NCBI GenBank assembly: GCA_902780525.1
Contig: CACZFL010000012.1
Location: forward strand, 16,835 to 80,834
DNA from: an uncultured bacterium
Lineage (GTDB): Bacteria > Cyanobacteriota > Vampirovibrionia > Gastranaerophilales > Gastranaerophilaceae
Reading direction: 5' to 3'
DNA: 64,000 nt
Made by a program: the position numbers and the translations under genes
Shown here: positions 1-9,284 of the stretch, in pieces
Position numbering within the stretch: position 1 is the stretch's first letter
Layout: every line of letters starts with the position of its first letter
Notes under the pieces: model-generated
What the model was told of the DNA's origin: nothing
The model's input: only the letters and a program-made list of their open reading frames with translations
Databases searched by the model: none

Positions 1-894
1 TTGAGCTTCTTTTAAATTTGTTTCTTTAAGGAATACATCAACTTTTACCTTAGTTTTACCTGTATTTATATTAATTACGCGGAATGCGTTAGGGAATGAT
101 ACAAGCGACGGGCAGGCTATTATAAGCAAGTTTTCGTTTTGAATAAGCCTTGCTGCATGATAATGTCCCTGCAGGACTATTACCGGATTTGTGTGTGATT
201 TTAAAATCCTTTTTAGTTCCGGCTCATTTTCCATAGCGTGACTCGGGCTTGAATATGGTTCTGCAACAGGTACGTGAGTACAAAGTATTATTGTTTCTTT
301 TTTGTAGGTGTTAAGTTCATTCTTAAGCCATTCTATTTGCTCTTTTGATATTCTTCCCTTCGTTGTTACTCTGTTATCGATGATTGAATCAAGACAGATT
401 ACTCTGTATCCGCGTTTTGGGGTGAAGGCGTAATATATGTTTTTTTGTTTCATTTTTCTGTTATTTTCACCCAGAACGGATATGAATTTTGATTTTGTCA
501 GAGGGCCGTCTATGCTAATATCGTGATTTCCGTCTATGGCATACCAGGGATAAACAAGTTTATTTGCGTGTCCTATAAATGCCTCTAATTCTGAGACTTT
601 TGGTGTATTGATTAAATCACCAGTGAATATTACAAAATCGTAAGCACCTGAGGTATTAACCTGCATTATTGCATCATCAAGCAGAGCTGAAGAATCTTCA
701 AGCATCTTGTATGATGTGTTCTGTTCGTATGTGGAAAAATGCGCATCGCTGATTTGTGCAATTCTCAGATTATTGTTTGCTTCCGTGCATACCTGAGAAC
801 CTATAAAATATGCAAGAACAAGCGTTAATATCAAATTAACAACTTTAGTAAAAAATGACTCATTCTCTTGCTTTTTGTAACTTGTTTTTGCCAT
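1..894 (-). CDS. Calcineurin-like metallophosphoesterase, membrane-anchored (3' end outside window)
   Basis: The reading frame opens at an ATG at 894 and stays open to base 1, so the C-terminus lies outside the window. After a basic N-terminus there is one hydrophobic segment (about residues 16-34, VVNLILTLVLAYFIGSQV), so the catalytic domain is probably exported and tethered. The metallophosphoesterase motifs appear in order: ISDAHF (D-x-H), FTGDLIN (GD), DGNHDI (GNHD), a later THVP histidine and QGHYHA (GHxH). These bind a dinuclear metal centre that hydrolyses phosphomono- or phosphodiesters. The substrate cannot be read from the sequence. The frame and motif order make the family call firm; the specific function is open. 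Confidence 0.85.
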   Translation of the reverse strand, partial: MAKTSYKKQENESFFTKVVNLILTLVLAYFIGSQVCTEANNNLRIAQISDAHFSTYEQNTSYKMLEDSSALLDDAIMQVNTSGAYDFVIFTGDLINTPKVSELEAFIGHANKLVYPWYAIDGNHDISIDGPLTKSKFISVLGENNRKMKQKNIYYAFTPKRGYRVICLDSIIDNRVTTKGRISKEQIEWLKNELNTYKKETIILCTHVPVAEPYSSPSHAMENEPELKRILKSHTNPVIVLQGHYHAARLIQNENLLIIACPSLVSFPNAFRVININTGKTKVKVDVFLKETNLKEAQ

Positions 895-1095
895 AACTTA
901 TATACAATAATAATATATCTGCCGACTTAAATCAACAGGTGTAAATGTATAACAAAATCCTGAACATTTTGTAAGCTTGTAGTACTGCATTGTTACGAAA
1001 TAAAAACTTGTTCAAATTTTATATAGTGCAAAAAAATTGGTTTTATGTTATTATTATCACATCAGGCAGGATTAGGAATATGAAAGGAGTTATAC
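895..1095. other. Divergent intergenic region, no gene seen
   Basis: About 200 AT-rich bases separate the divergent metallophosphoesterase and small exported protein genes. Both promoters must lie here, but I cannot place convincing -35/-10 pairs. I see no coding sequence and no strong hairpin. Confidence 0.5.
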
Positions 1096-1473
1096 ATGTC
1101 CAAGATTAAGGCATTTTTATTGGCAATTGCTTTATTTACTTCAACAACAGCTTTTGCATACTATAATTTTATTGGCGAAGTCCCTTTGCCGGGTAAAACT
1201 ATTGCATCACCACAGCTTCAGCAGGATACTATTTTTTCAGTAGGTGCTTATGGATTAAGAATTGCAACAAAGGATTGCTTTACCGTAGCTATTACAAATA
1301 CAGAAGTATCTAAACCTAAAAAAAATGGTGCTTGGGAAGAAATCTGGACATTAAAAGTTTGTGAAAGAGAAGGCAGATTACCTATTCAGTTTACTGAAAA
1401 TGCTGATGGAACTGGAACATTTGCACTCGATTATATGAATATCAAATGGAGAACCGTCGGGGCTAAAAAATAA
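1096..1473 (+). CDS. Small exported protein of unknown function
   Basis: This 125-residue protein begins with a clear Sec signal peptide: basic MSKIKA, a hydrophobic core, and a likely cleavage after TTAFA near residue 21. The mature part is about 100 residues with only two cysteines (in KDCFT and KVCER), which could form a disulfide in the periplasm. An AAAGGAG ribosome binding site lies 8 bases before the ATG. A hairpin terminator follows within 30 bases, so it is probably transcribed alone. I recognise no family. Confidence 0.75.
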   Translation: MSKIKAFLLAIALFTSTTAFAYYNFIGEVPLPGKTIASPQLQQDTIFSVGAYGLRIATKDCFTVAITNTEVSKPKKNGAWEEIWTLKVCEREGRLPIQFTENADGTGTFALDYMNIKWRTVGAKK

Positions 1474-1501
1474 TTTTGTTACCCTGATAAAATTTTAAAT
1501 A

Positions 1502-1533
1502 AAAGGCGGGTAAATTCTTTAATTCCCGCCTTT
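1502..1533 (+). terminator. Rho-independent terminator after the small exported protein gene
   Basis: AAAGGCGGG and CCCGCCTTT pair perfectly, with an inner AATT/AATT extension around a cttt loop. A short T-rich stretch follows. It sits between the gene ending at 1473 and the GTG at 1558, so the mutase gene probably has separate transcription or read-through control. Confidence 0.75.
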
Positions 1534-1557
1534 AATAATATTACAAGGAGATTTTTT

Positions 1558-2925
1558 GTGAGCATACATTTTGGAACTGACGGCTGGCGTGCCGTAATGG
1601 GCAAAGAATTTAACGGTGAAAACGTTGAAAGAGTAATTATGGCAATCGGTAAGTATGTTGCCGATACATTTGGTTATGACAAGCCGATACTTGTAGGGTA
1701 TGACCCGAGAAAATCCGCAGATGAGTATGCCGGATTTACGGCTAACGTATTAAAAGCAAAAGGTTTCCAGGTATATTTTTCTTCCCGTGTAGTTCCTACA
1801 CCGGTACTTGCATATAACGCAAAACGCATGAATGCCTGTGCTATTATGTTTACAGCCTCTCATAATCCGCCTGAATATTTGGGAATTAAGTTTATTCCCG
1901 ATTATGCAGGTCCTGCTACATCGGAAATTACGGATGCGATTTTAGACAACCTGGATAAAGGATTCCCGAGCGGAGAAAATGGTGCTTTTATAAAGACTGA
2001 TTTTGGTCCTAAGTATTATGAGCACATTGCTTCCATTGTTAATTTTGAAAAAATTCAGAGCCTTAAAACTCATATTGTTTATGATGGTCTATATTCTGCA
2101 TCAATTGGATATTTTGATGAGATTTTAAAATACATCGGTATTCCTTTTCAGAGTATTCATCTTTATCACGATTTTGAGTTTGGCGGTGGAATGCCTGACC
2201 CAAAACCAAGATTCCTAAAGGATTTAATAACAAAAGTTAAAAACACCCCGAATTCAATCGGTCTGGCAAATGATGGTGATGCTGACCGATTTGGGATTAT
2301 TAACGAAAAAGGTGAGTACGTTTCACCAAATGAAATAATCGCAATTTTGTTAAAATATCTCGTAAAAGAAGGTTATAAAGGTTCTGTTGTCAAAACAGTA
2401 GGCTCTAGCCTTCTTATTGATGTTGTAGCTGAAAAACTCGGTGTAAATGTTATTGAAACTGCGGTCGGGTTTAAGCACGTAGGCGAAGCAATGCGAAATA
2501 ATCAGGTTATTATAGGTGGAGAGGAGTCCGGCGGGTTAAGTATAAACGGCCATATTCCCGAAAAAGACGGTTTGCTTGCAAATCTGCTCGTTCTTGAGGC
2601 TATGGCAGACAGTGGAAAAGCTCTTTATGAACTTCAGGAAGATATTTATGAACTTGCTGAAAACAGATTCTATACAGATAGAATTGATTTTAAGCTTGAT
2701 AATGTTGATGAGATTATGCCCATAATGGATAAAGTACTCGGCTTTAAAACAATAGGCAAGTATAATATAACTTCTTTTGATACAAAGGACGGGGTTAAGA
2801 TGATGCTCGGAAATAAGACAAAAATTCTTGTACGTCCGAGCGGAACAGAGCCTCTTTTAAGAATATATTTTGAAGCAAACAGCGAAGAAAAACTTGAATA
2901 TCTAAAAGAAGAATTTGTTATATAG
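1558..2925 (+). CDS. Phosphoglucomutase/phosphomannomutase (alpha-D-phosphohexomutase family)
   Basis: The 455-residue protein has all four loops of the phosphohexomutase superfamily: the phosphoserine loop TASHNPP (Ser101), the Mg2+ loop DGDADRF (239-245), the sugar loop GEESGG (321-326) and the C-terminal phosphate loop RPSGTEP (426-432). It interconverts hexose 1- and 6-phosphates, supplying precursors for glycogen, LPS or cell wall. The start is GTG, supported by AAGGAG upstream and by the family N-terminus IHFGTDGWRA beginning at residue 3. Glucose, mannose or glucosamine specificity cannot be decided from these motifs, so no gene symbol is given. Confidence 0.9.
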   Translation: MSIHFGTDGWRAVMGKEFNGENVERVIMAIGKYVADTFGYDKPILVGYDPRKSADEYAGFTANVLKAKGFQVYFSSRVVPTPVLAYNAKRMNACAIMFTASHNPPEYLGIKFIPDYAGPATSEITDAILDNLDKGFPSGENGAFIKTDFGPKYYEHIASIVNFEKIQSLKTHIVYDGLYSASIGYFDEILKYIGIPFQSIHLYHDFEFGGGMPDPKPRFLKDLITKVKNTPNSIGLANDGDADRFGIINEKGEYVSPNEIIAILLKYLVKEGYKGSVVKTVGSSLLIDVVAEKLGVNVIETAVGFKHVGEAMRNNQVIIGGEESGGLSINGHIPEKDGLLANLLVLEAMADSGKALYELQEDIYELAENRFYTDRIDFKLDNVDEIMPIMDKVLGFKTIGKYNITSFDTKDGVKMMLGNKTKILVRPSGTEPLLRIYFEANSEEKLEYLKEEFVI

Positions 2926-2966
2926 GGTTAAATATAATTTGAGCTTTATGCATTACATTAAATATA

Positions 2967-4655
2967 ATGTATAATATTTTTATGAATGAAGAACTTTTGG
3001 AAACGATTAAATTAGTTCCGACGCAACCGGGGTGTTATCTTTACTATAATAAAGACAATGAGATTATCTATGTTGGAAAGGCTAAAAACCTTAAACGCAG
3101 AGTGTATAGCTATTTTCATAAAAAGCATGACAGCGTAAAGGTTACAGTTCTTGTGTCCCAGATTGAGAGAATGGAATATATAATCACGGATTCCGAAGTT
3201 GAAGCTCTTATTTTAGAATCACATTTAATCAAGAAACATAAACCAAAATACAACATTCTTTTAAAAGATGACAAAAAGTATCCGTACTTCCTGATTACAG
3301 ATGAGGATTTTCCTCGGATTCAGGTAGTAAGAAAGAAAAATCTTAATCCGGATAAAGGAAGATTTTATGGACCATATACCGATGTCGGTGCAATGTATGC
3401 AACGCTTGATTTTCTGAAAAAAATATTCCCCTTAAAGCAGTGTAAGCAGCCAAAGTTTTCAAATCGTCCTTGTCTTTATTATCATATAGGTAAATGTCTT
3501 GCGCCTTGTCAGGGAAAGGTTACTCCAGCAGAATATCAGAAGCTGATAGAACAGGTAGAGTTATTTTTAAGCGGTAAACAAACAGAGCTTTTGAAAGAAA
3601 TACAGGCTCAAATGACAAAATACGCAGAAAGCGAGCAGTTTGAAAAAGCCGCTAAGATGCGTGACAGTTACAATGATTTGGTTAAAACGCTCGAACGTCA
3701 GAAAGTTGTGTATGAAAATACAAAACTTAATGAGGATATTCTAGCTGTTCTGTATGAGGATGGAATCCTTGTAATCGTAATAATGATGGTTCGTGAGGGT
3801 CGTCTTATTGATAAAAAAGACTTTACGTATTTTGTTGATAACGCAGATAAAACGGAATACTTTGAAACATTCTTCCGAGAGTATTATTCGACTCTGAAGC
3901 TCGAATACCCTGATAAAATTGTATCCAAAGATTTGGAAGAAGTCGGGCAAAAAGAGCTTTATCAGGAATGGCTAAAAATTATGTCCGGTAAAAAAATAAG
4001 TATTAATTATGGTAACGGCAGGGGAAAATATGGCGAACTCTATGAGCTTGCCAAAAAGAATGCGCAAAATTCCCTGGAAAATGCCCGCCTAAAGAAAATG
4101 GCTGAGATAAGGAATGATTTTAATGAAGTGGGCTCATATCTTGCAGAAAAACTTAAACTTAAGAATTTTCCAAACAGAATTGAGTGTTATGACATATCTC
4201 ATATTCAGGGTACAAATACCGTTGCATCAATGGTTGTGTTTCAAAACGGACTCCCGAAGAAAACGGCGTATCGCAAGTTTAAAATAAAAATGACAGAAGG
4301 TAAACCTGATGACTTTTTATCCATGAAAGAGGTTCTAACAAGAAGGCTGAATCGTTTAGGTGAACCAAAATGGGAAAAGCCTGATTTGATTATTATTGAT
4401 GGTGGAAAAGGTCAACTTTCAAGCGTTATGCAAATTGTAGAGGGCATAAATGTTGAGGGTGTAACAGATATTGATTTTGTATCATTAGCAAAGCGAGAAG
4501 AAGAAGTATTTCTTCCGCATAAATCAAAATCAATACTTCTTCCAAGAGATTCAAACGCTTTATATTTAATCCAGCGTGTACGTGATGAGGCTCACCGTTT
4601 TGCAATAACTTTCCACAGAGAACTCAGGGGAAAAAGTGCATTAAAAGAAAAATAA
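2967..4655 (+). CDS. uvrC: Excinuclease ABC subunit C lacking the C-terminal HhH domain
   Basis: UvrC makes both incisions of nucleotide excision repair with UvrA and UvrB. Seen in order: the GIY-YIG nuclease (GCYLYY at 22-27, IIYVGKAKNLKRR at 33-45), the cysteine region of the linker (CKQP, CLYYHIGKCLAPCQG), a UVR motif (SEQFEKAAKMRD) and the RNase H-like nuclease (CYDISHIQG, LIIIDGGKGQL, DEAHRFAI). It stops at residue 562, just after HRELRGKSALKEK, exactly where other UvrCs continue into a tandem helix-hairpin-helix. The convergent neighbour starts at the next base, so no such domain follows. The start is uncertain: ATG at 2967 and at 2982 both lack a good Shine-Dalgarno and lie beside TATAAT-like sequence, so a leaderless mRNA is possible. 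Confidence 0.92.
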   Translation: MYNIFMNEELLETIKLVPTQPGCYLYYNKDNEIIYVGKAKNLKRRVYSYFHKKHDSVKVTVLVSQIERMEYIITDSEVEALILESHLIKKHKPKYNILLKDDKKYPYFLITDEDFPRIQVVRKKNLNPDKGRFYGPYTDVGAMYATLDFLKKIFPLKQCKQPKFSNRPCLYYHIGKCLAPCQGKVTPAEYQKLIEQVELFLSGKQTELLKEIQAQMTKYAESEQFEKAAKMRDSYNDLVKTLERQKVVYENTKLNEDILAVLYEDGILVIVIMMVREGRLIDKKDFTYFVDNADKTEYFETFFREYYSTLKLEYPDKIVSKDLEEVGQKELYQEWLKIMSGKKISINYGNGRGKYGELYELAKKNAQNSLENARLKKMAEIRNDFNEVGSYLAEKLKLKNFPNRIECYDISHIQGTNTVASMVVFQNGLPKKTAYRKFKIKMTEGKPDDFLSMKEVLTRRLNRLGEPKWEKPDLIIIDGGKGQLSSVMQIVEGINVEGVTDIDFVSLAKREEEVFLPHKSKSILLPRDSNALYLIQRVRDEAHRFAITFHRELRGKSALKEK

Positions 4656-5204
4656 CTATCGTTTAATTGCTCCCCAAGCTCTTATAAAACCCTTTTCGTA
4701 TTTTATAAGGTAATATCCACCCTCTTTTATGTATTCAATATCGGCTTCCATATGTTCATAATCCTGCGGAGGTGTTGCTCCGGTTACGGCGTATTTTTTG
4801 TCGATTTTTTCCTGGATTTTTGCCTGTCGTTTTTTCTTTGCACGCTCTTGCTTTTCTTTTTTGGTAAGCTCTTTTTTTGAGGCATACATTTTATTTAGTT
4901 CTCTTTTGTTTTCTGCAATTTTAAATACAGGTATTACAGCAATTAAATTCTTTGATTCAATAAGGTAAAGGAACTCCCTGTCGTCAGAAAGTGCAAGCTG
5001 ATAATAACCGGGGTTGATAAAGTTTCCGTTGTGGTCTGGGATATGGTCTGTTATTAAAAGTGTTGGCTGTTCGTCAGTCGGAATGGCATACCTGTATATT
5101 GTATTCTGATTTACCATAATACCCGACGGAACAACCGGATAAGGTGCCGCAGGTGCAAGATAATCAATATCTCTTAATGCCGGTGTAACTATGCCATCTA
5201 TCAT
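4656..5204 (-). CDS. Hypothetical protein with a lysine-rich coiled segment
   Basis: This 182-residue protein has no signal peptide or membrane segment and matches no family I know. The first half looks like a beta-rich domain (IYRYAIPTDEQPTLLITD; YYQLALSDDREFLYLIES). Then comes a very basic helical stretch (about residues 105-136, KELTKKEKQERAKKKRQAK), and an aromatic C-terminus (GGYYLIKYEKGFIRAWGAIK). AGAGG lies 9 bases before the ATG. It follows rnpA by 31 bases on the same strand, so the two are probably co-transcribed. It is convergent and immediately adjacent to uvrC. The basic segment could bind nucleic acid, but that is only a possibility. Confidence 0.7.
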   Translation of the reverse strand: MIDGIVTPALRDIDYLAPAAPYPVVPSGIMVNQNTIYRYAIPTDEQPTLLITDHIPDHNGNFINPGYYQLALSDDREFLYLIESKNLIAVIPVFKIAENKRELNKMYASKKELTKKEKQERAKKKRQAKIQEKIDKKYAVTGATPPQDYEHMEADIEYIKEGGYYLIKYEKGFIRAWGAIKR

Positions 5205-5235
5205 GACTTATTCCTCTTACCCCCCATGACTTACC

Positions 5236-5580
5236 CTATAATTTATATACCAATTTCCTTATTGAGTTATCAACTTCTTTAAAATCCATGTTTAGTAATC
5301 TGGAAGAAGCAACAAAAACCAGTGAAATATATTTATCAGATACAGCTCCTTCTTTAATCAGAAGTCTGTAGCTTTCTCTCATAAGTCTTTTAATTCTATT
5401 ACGTTTTACGGCTCTTTTATGGATTTTTTTACTTACAACAAATCCCACCCTGGTTGGCGAGTCATTATTTTTTTCTTTGCCGATAAAAACTGTTATTCCG
5501 CCTTTATGCAAAGTTCTTCCGGTTCTGTATGTTGCAGCAAAAGCCGTTCTTTTTTTTAGTCTGTAATCTTTTGGTAGCAT
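5236..5580 (-). CDS. rnpA: Ribonuclease P protein component
   Basis: The 114-residue protein has the RnpA signature: a basic N-terminus with the aromatic FAATYRTGR strand, GFVVSKKIHKRAVKRNRIKR with the RNR motif at 60-62, and a C-terminal FVASSRLL strand. It binds the RNase P RNA and helps 5' maturation of tRNA precursors. In many bacteria rpmH lies directly upstream; here the upstream bases hold a divergent sigma-28-type promoter and no L34 gene, so the usual rpmH-rnpA pair is broken up. Confidence 0.93.
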   Translation of the reverse strand: MLPKDYRLKKRTAFAATYRTGRTLHKGGITVFIGKEKNNDSPTRVGFVVSKKIHKRAVKRNRIKRLMRESYRLLIKEGAVSDKYISLVFVASSRLLNMDFKEVDNSIRKLVYKL

Positions 5581-5659
5581 AATCTAATTTTATAATACTA
5601 TAATTCTTCTGAACATGTAAACAAATGTAACAATTTTCTTTTATTGTATGCCTAATTAC

Positions 5660-5686
5660 TAAAGTTTTTCCTATTTTTGCCGATAA
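5660..5686 (+). promoter_or_regulatory. Sigma-28 (FliA) promoter, exact consensus
   Basis: TAAAGTTT (5660-5667), an 11-base spacer and GCCGATAA (5679-5686) match the E. coli flagellar sigma-28 consensus TAAAGTTT-N11-GCCGATAA at all 16 positions. It lies 24 bases before the ATG at 5711, with a ribosome binding site between, so geometry fits transcription of that gene. Confidence 0.88.
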
Positions 5687-5710
5687 CAAATACATAAGGA
5701 GAATTAGTTA

Positions 5711-6316
5711 ATGTCAGAAGATTATAAAGTTATTAAAAACTCGGATGTTTCTGAGCAATCTGAAAATCAGCCTCCTCAAGTTGAGCAAAACTCAGGGAAA
5801 ATAATTGATGAAGCAAATTATAAAGTCAGGGGACCAAAAGAAAGCGGTCCAACTGTTGTTGGACGTGGCGGTGATCCGTTGTTTCGCCGCATACATGCAA
5901 CAAGAGAACAATTATTTGAGCTTATGCAGGAAACCCAGACTGTTCAGGATTGGGTACAAAGAGAAACCTGTAATAATGCTGCTTTGTCATGTCTTGAAGA
6001 AGAAAATTTGAAAGAAGATTATTTTGCTATAAAAGATGGTTTTGTATCTCCAAACGGAGCATATGGTAAAATTTCTCTAATGGGATTTAAAACTCCAACA
6101 GGTGTTGAAATTCCGCGTTTAAAAGTCTATGATACCAACGGTGAAGTTCTAGAGGTTCTCTCAGGACCTATGGCCATAGATGAAATCAGAACAAGAGTTT
6201 TTGCATACAGAACTTCTTCTGATGGGTACGAAATTGTTCCATCAGAGGTTGATGTTCCTGCAGAAGAAGGTGTTATCGCTGACTATTCAGGAAATCCAGA
6301 GGATTATATTACTTAG
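5711..6316 (+). CDS. Hypothetical protein under a sigma-28-type promoter
   Basis: This 201-residue acidic protein has no signal peptide, membrane segment or family motif that I recognise. The first 55 residues are polar and probably disordered (SEQSENQPPQVEQNSG), followed by a globular part with GDPLFRRIHATREQLFELM and a beta-rich C-terminal half ending in an acidic tail. AAGGAG precedes the ATG at good spacing. The perfect FliA-type promoter immediately upstream suggests late flagellar expression. The 3' end overlaps the convergent ATPase gene by 8 bases. The flagellar link rests on the promoter alone. Confidence 0.72.
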   Translation: MSEDYKVIKNSDVSEQSENQPPQVEQNSGKIIDEANYKVRGPKESGPTVVGRGGDPLFRRIHATREQLFELMQETQTVQDWVQRETCNNAALSCLEEENLKEDYFAIKDGFVSPNGAYGKISLMGFKTPTGVEIPRLKVYDTNGEVLEVLSGPMAIDEIRTRVFAYRTSSDGYEIVPSEVDVPAEEGVIADYSGNPEDYIT

Positions 6317-9272
6317 TTCCTTTTTTTAATACGATGCCATTTACTTTACAAAAAGAAGTTAAAACCGATAAATCTTCTTTTATTTTGCGCATTAAATGCG
6401 GGTGTGTCTGAACAATCGGTATATTTTTTGCCAACTGATACATCTTAAGAGCGTGTTTTATGTAATCACCTCTCATAGATGATTTTGGAAGAGCCAACTC
6501 CTGATAATATTTTGCATATAACAGGTAATTACTTATTAATAAATCCTGCAAGTCAAACTGTTTTGATATAAAAATAGATTTTTCAATATAAACTTTTGCG
6601 GATTCAAAATCCTGTTTTGCAATATAAATTTCACCTATAAGTCTGTTAAACTTAGCAATGAAGAAATAGTTGTTAATATTTGGTCCCTGAGCAATGTCGA
6701 GAGCTTTCGCGGCAATATCAAGAGCAAACTGTGTTCCCTTTGTAACAAGTTTTATTTCTGATATGAGATACCAGGATAATAAAACACCTGTTGCGACTTT
6801 TTCCTTTGCAAAATATGCAACCTGTTCGTCCAGTATTTCCAAAGCACGTTTTGTTTCGTTTTTGTCCCTCAGGATTTTTGCAAGCAGGGTTTTAAGCATG
6901 TTTTTGGTAAAGTTATCATTTATGTTGTTTGCATAAGCGGTAACGTTGAACAACTCTGTCATAAGATTGTTATAATCTTTTTTGATATATTTATTTAAAA
7001 TATCCGTAAAGTTCCAGCGGGATATGATAAACGGATTCATATCGTCAAGCTGATATTCTTTTATTATATCGTCAAGTATTTTTTGAGAAGTCGCTAAATC
7101 ACCTTTGATAGTATTTGCTAAAGCAAGTGCAAGGTGAACTTTGCATAATATTGCTGTGTCCGTAATTTTGTTTTTGTCAATGATATCGAAAATTAGTTTT
7201 ATGATATCAAACATTCTGTTGTCACCCTGGAAGGTAAGGGCTTCTGCCAAATCAAAATACAAATCTAACCAAATTTTATAAAGATCCTCAGATGTGATTG
7301 AAGGCATGTTTTTGCCTTTAGCCAGATATTTTTGTATGACAGGCATTATTTCGTTATCGATCAAATTAACAGCCTGTCCGTAATTTCCGAGTTTTACCAT
7401 CGGACGTATTTCTCTAGATTTTACAAGTGCTATTTCAAGTTCCATGTCCTCCGGCAGTTTATTCAAAACGCTTTCAGCACATTCAATGGCACCCCAGTAA
7501 TTTCCCATTTTCATTGCAGCTGATGCCAGATACCCCAAGATATCTATGTGTGCATAATCTTCATTTTCGTCAAGCATCATTACTGCTTTTTGCAGATAAT
7601 CAAATGCGGATTCATAATCTATTGGCTCAAGCAGTTTTCCTACACGGGTGTAAATGTTCTTTTTGATTTTTTGATAATACGGGCTTGTTTTGTGCTCGAT
7701 TAATTTTAGTGCCTGCTTTTGCGAAATTATATAAAGACCGATATCACCAATGTATGAAGACTGTTTCATTAGCATTGTCCATATCTCAAAAGAACGGTCA
7801 TTGTTATTGAGTTTTTGTACAATGTATCCCAAAAGTGCAATTGAAGATTGTTTGTATATGCTGATAATCTCGTACAGTATATTTACTATTTCTTCAAAAA
7901 TATCATCATTTTTTACTACTGCAATAATTGCTTTCCAAATGTCGTAACTTTTGAACTCAAATGATAAATTGTTAATTTGAGTTATATAACCTTTGCTGAC
8001 AAGAGAATCTATTGCTTTTTCAAAATCAGATGGTGAATTGTTATCAAAGCTTTCCAGCATTGCAGGATAAAATTTTGAACCTAGTATTGCCATTGCTGTA
8101 AGCAGCCTGTATGCTGCCGTATCCTCCTGACGTAATATACTCAATCTGGCTTCTATTATTGCCTGTAAAGAGTTGTAGTTTATATGTTTTAAGTCATTTC
8201 GTTTTATATCTTTGTATAACATTACAGCCTGCTCTACAATAGCCGGATTCCCGCCTGAGACTTTAGCTGCAAGCTTCATAAAATCTTTGCCGATGTTTAT
8301 ATCGCGGTATTGTGTAATAAGAGCTTCAACCTGACTTTCGGTAAAGTTTGTAATTGTTATATCTTTATAATTCTCGACTGTTAGTATCGGGGAGGTAATT
8401 CTTCCCATACCCGGCTTTGGTTCTTTTGATAGAATGATAAACTTACACCTTTGTAAAACATATTCGTCTTTCAAAAGCTCTTTCAGAAAATCAAAAGACA
8501 TTCCGTCTAAAAATTCAATATTATCAACAACAAAAATAGTTTTCATTTTTTCTATAATTGTTAAGATAACCTTTTTCATCATGATAAACATTTTTGCTTT
8601 ATTTTGATAAATATTTTCATATTTATCAATATTTTCGGGGTAAAGAAAATTAAGTAAATTTGATATTTCCGTATTCGAGAGTGTTGGAAAATCCTGTCTG
8701 AAAAATCTTATTGAATTCTTTTTTAGCTGGAGTGTATCCGGGCAAAAATTGTTTATATTAAAAAAGTTCAGTAATACATCCTGAAAATATCCAAAAGGAG
8801 AGAGCTGAGTTATTTGAGTGCAGGTTCCGGTCAGCCAGACAAGTTTTGCATTTTTAAGCTCGTTCATTACGTATCTTACAATCAAATTTTTACCGCAGCC
8901 GCTTTCTCCGTTTAATGTAATTATTGAAGTATCAGCATCTTTAATTGAGTCAGACAGACAAGACTTTGCTTTTTGCTGAGAGAAAGTTTCTGCCTTATAT
9001 TCTGCATTCAGCGAGTGAGTTTCCTTATTTGCCACAGTTCCGCCTCTGACAAACTCAACACCGCACTTTCTGCAGTATTCTGCATCGGGTAGATTTGCGC
9101 TGCCGCATTCTGTACATATTTTTAAAAGTATGGCATGGCACTTAGCACATTCAGTTGCCCTTATAGGATTAATTGCACCGCAGGTTTTACACACGGAAGC
9201 AACTCTTGTTCCACACTTTTCGCATTTTAATAAGTTTGCAGATATTTCATTTTTACATTTGGGACATTGCAT
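6309..9272 (-). CDS. Triple zinc-ribbon, P-loop ATPase and TPR-like protein
   Basis: The N-terminus holds three CxxC...CxxC zinc ribbons (residues 2-71; CPKC/CEKC, CKTC/CAKC, CTEC/CRKC). A P-loop follows (GESGCGKN, about 122-129; note Asn where Ser/Thr is usual), then a Walker B-like strand TIFVVDNIEF, and a C-terminal half of about 500 residues of helical TPR-like repeats (GYLASAAMKMGNYWGAIECA; ILRDKNETKRALEILDEQ). This resembles STAND-type ATPases with an N-terminal DZANK-like ribbon, which act as regulated scaffolds; the partner is unknown. I prefer ATG 9272, preceded by AGGTGA at 8 bases, over a GTG at 9284 directly after the upstream stop; the ATG form starts MQCPKCKNE. It is the last gene of a minus-strand set. 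Confidence 0.85.
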   Translation of the reverse strand: MQCPKCKNEISANLLKCEKCGTRVASVCKTCGAINPIRATECAKCHAILLKICTECGSANLPDAEYCRKCGVEFVRGGTVANKETHSLNAEYKAETFSQQKAKSCLSDSIKDADTSIITLNGESGCGKNLIVRYVMNELKNAKLVWLTGTCTQITQLSPFGYFQDVLLNFFNINNFCPDTLQLKKNSIRFFRQDFPTLSNTEISNLLNFLYPENIDKYENIYQNKAKMFIMMKKVILTIIEKMKTIFVVDNIEFLDGMSFDFLKELLKDEYVLQRCKFIILSKEPKPGMGRITSPILTVENYKDITITNFTESQVEALITQYRDINIGKDFMKLAAKVSGGNPAIVEQAVMLYKDIKRNDLKHINYNSLQAIIEARLSILRQEDTAAYRLLTAMAILGSKFYPAMLESFDNNSPSDFEKAIDSLVSKGYITQINNLSFEFKSYDIWKAIIAVVKNDDIFEEIVNILYEIISIYKQSSIALLGYIVQKLNNNDRSFEIWTMLMKQSSYIGDIGLYIISQKQALKLIEHKTSPYYQKIKKNIYTRVGKLLEPIDYESAFDYLQKAVMMLDENEDYAHIDILGYLASAAMKMGNYWGAIECAESVLNKLPEDMELEIALVKSREIRPMVKLGNYGQAVNLIDNEIMPVIQKYLAKGKNMPSITSEDLYKIWLDLYFDLAEALTFQGDNRMFDIIKLIFDIIDKNKITDTAILCKVHLALALANTIKGDLATSQKILDDIIKEYQLDDMNPFIISRWNFTDILNKYIKKDYNNLMTELFNVTAYANNINDNFTKNMLKTLLAKILRDKNETKRALEILDEQVAYFAKEKVATGVLLSWYLISEIKLVTKGTQFALDIAAKALDIAQGPNINNYFFIAKFNRLIGEIYIAKQDFESAKVYIEKSIFISKQFDLQDLLISNYLLYAKYYQELALPKSSMRGDYIKHALKMYQLAKNIPIVQTHPHLMRKIKEDLSVLTSFCKVNGIVLKKGTK

Positions 9273-9284
9273 GCAGCCGGTCAC

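Noticed and set aside
5478..5490. GCCGATAA inside rnpA as a further sigma-28 promoter
   Set aside because: There is no TAAAGTTT-like box 11 bases upstream, and it lies within a coding sequence on the other strand.
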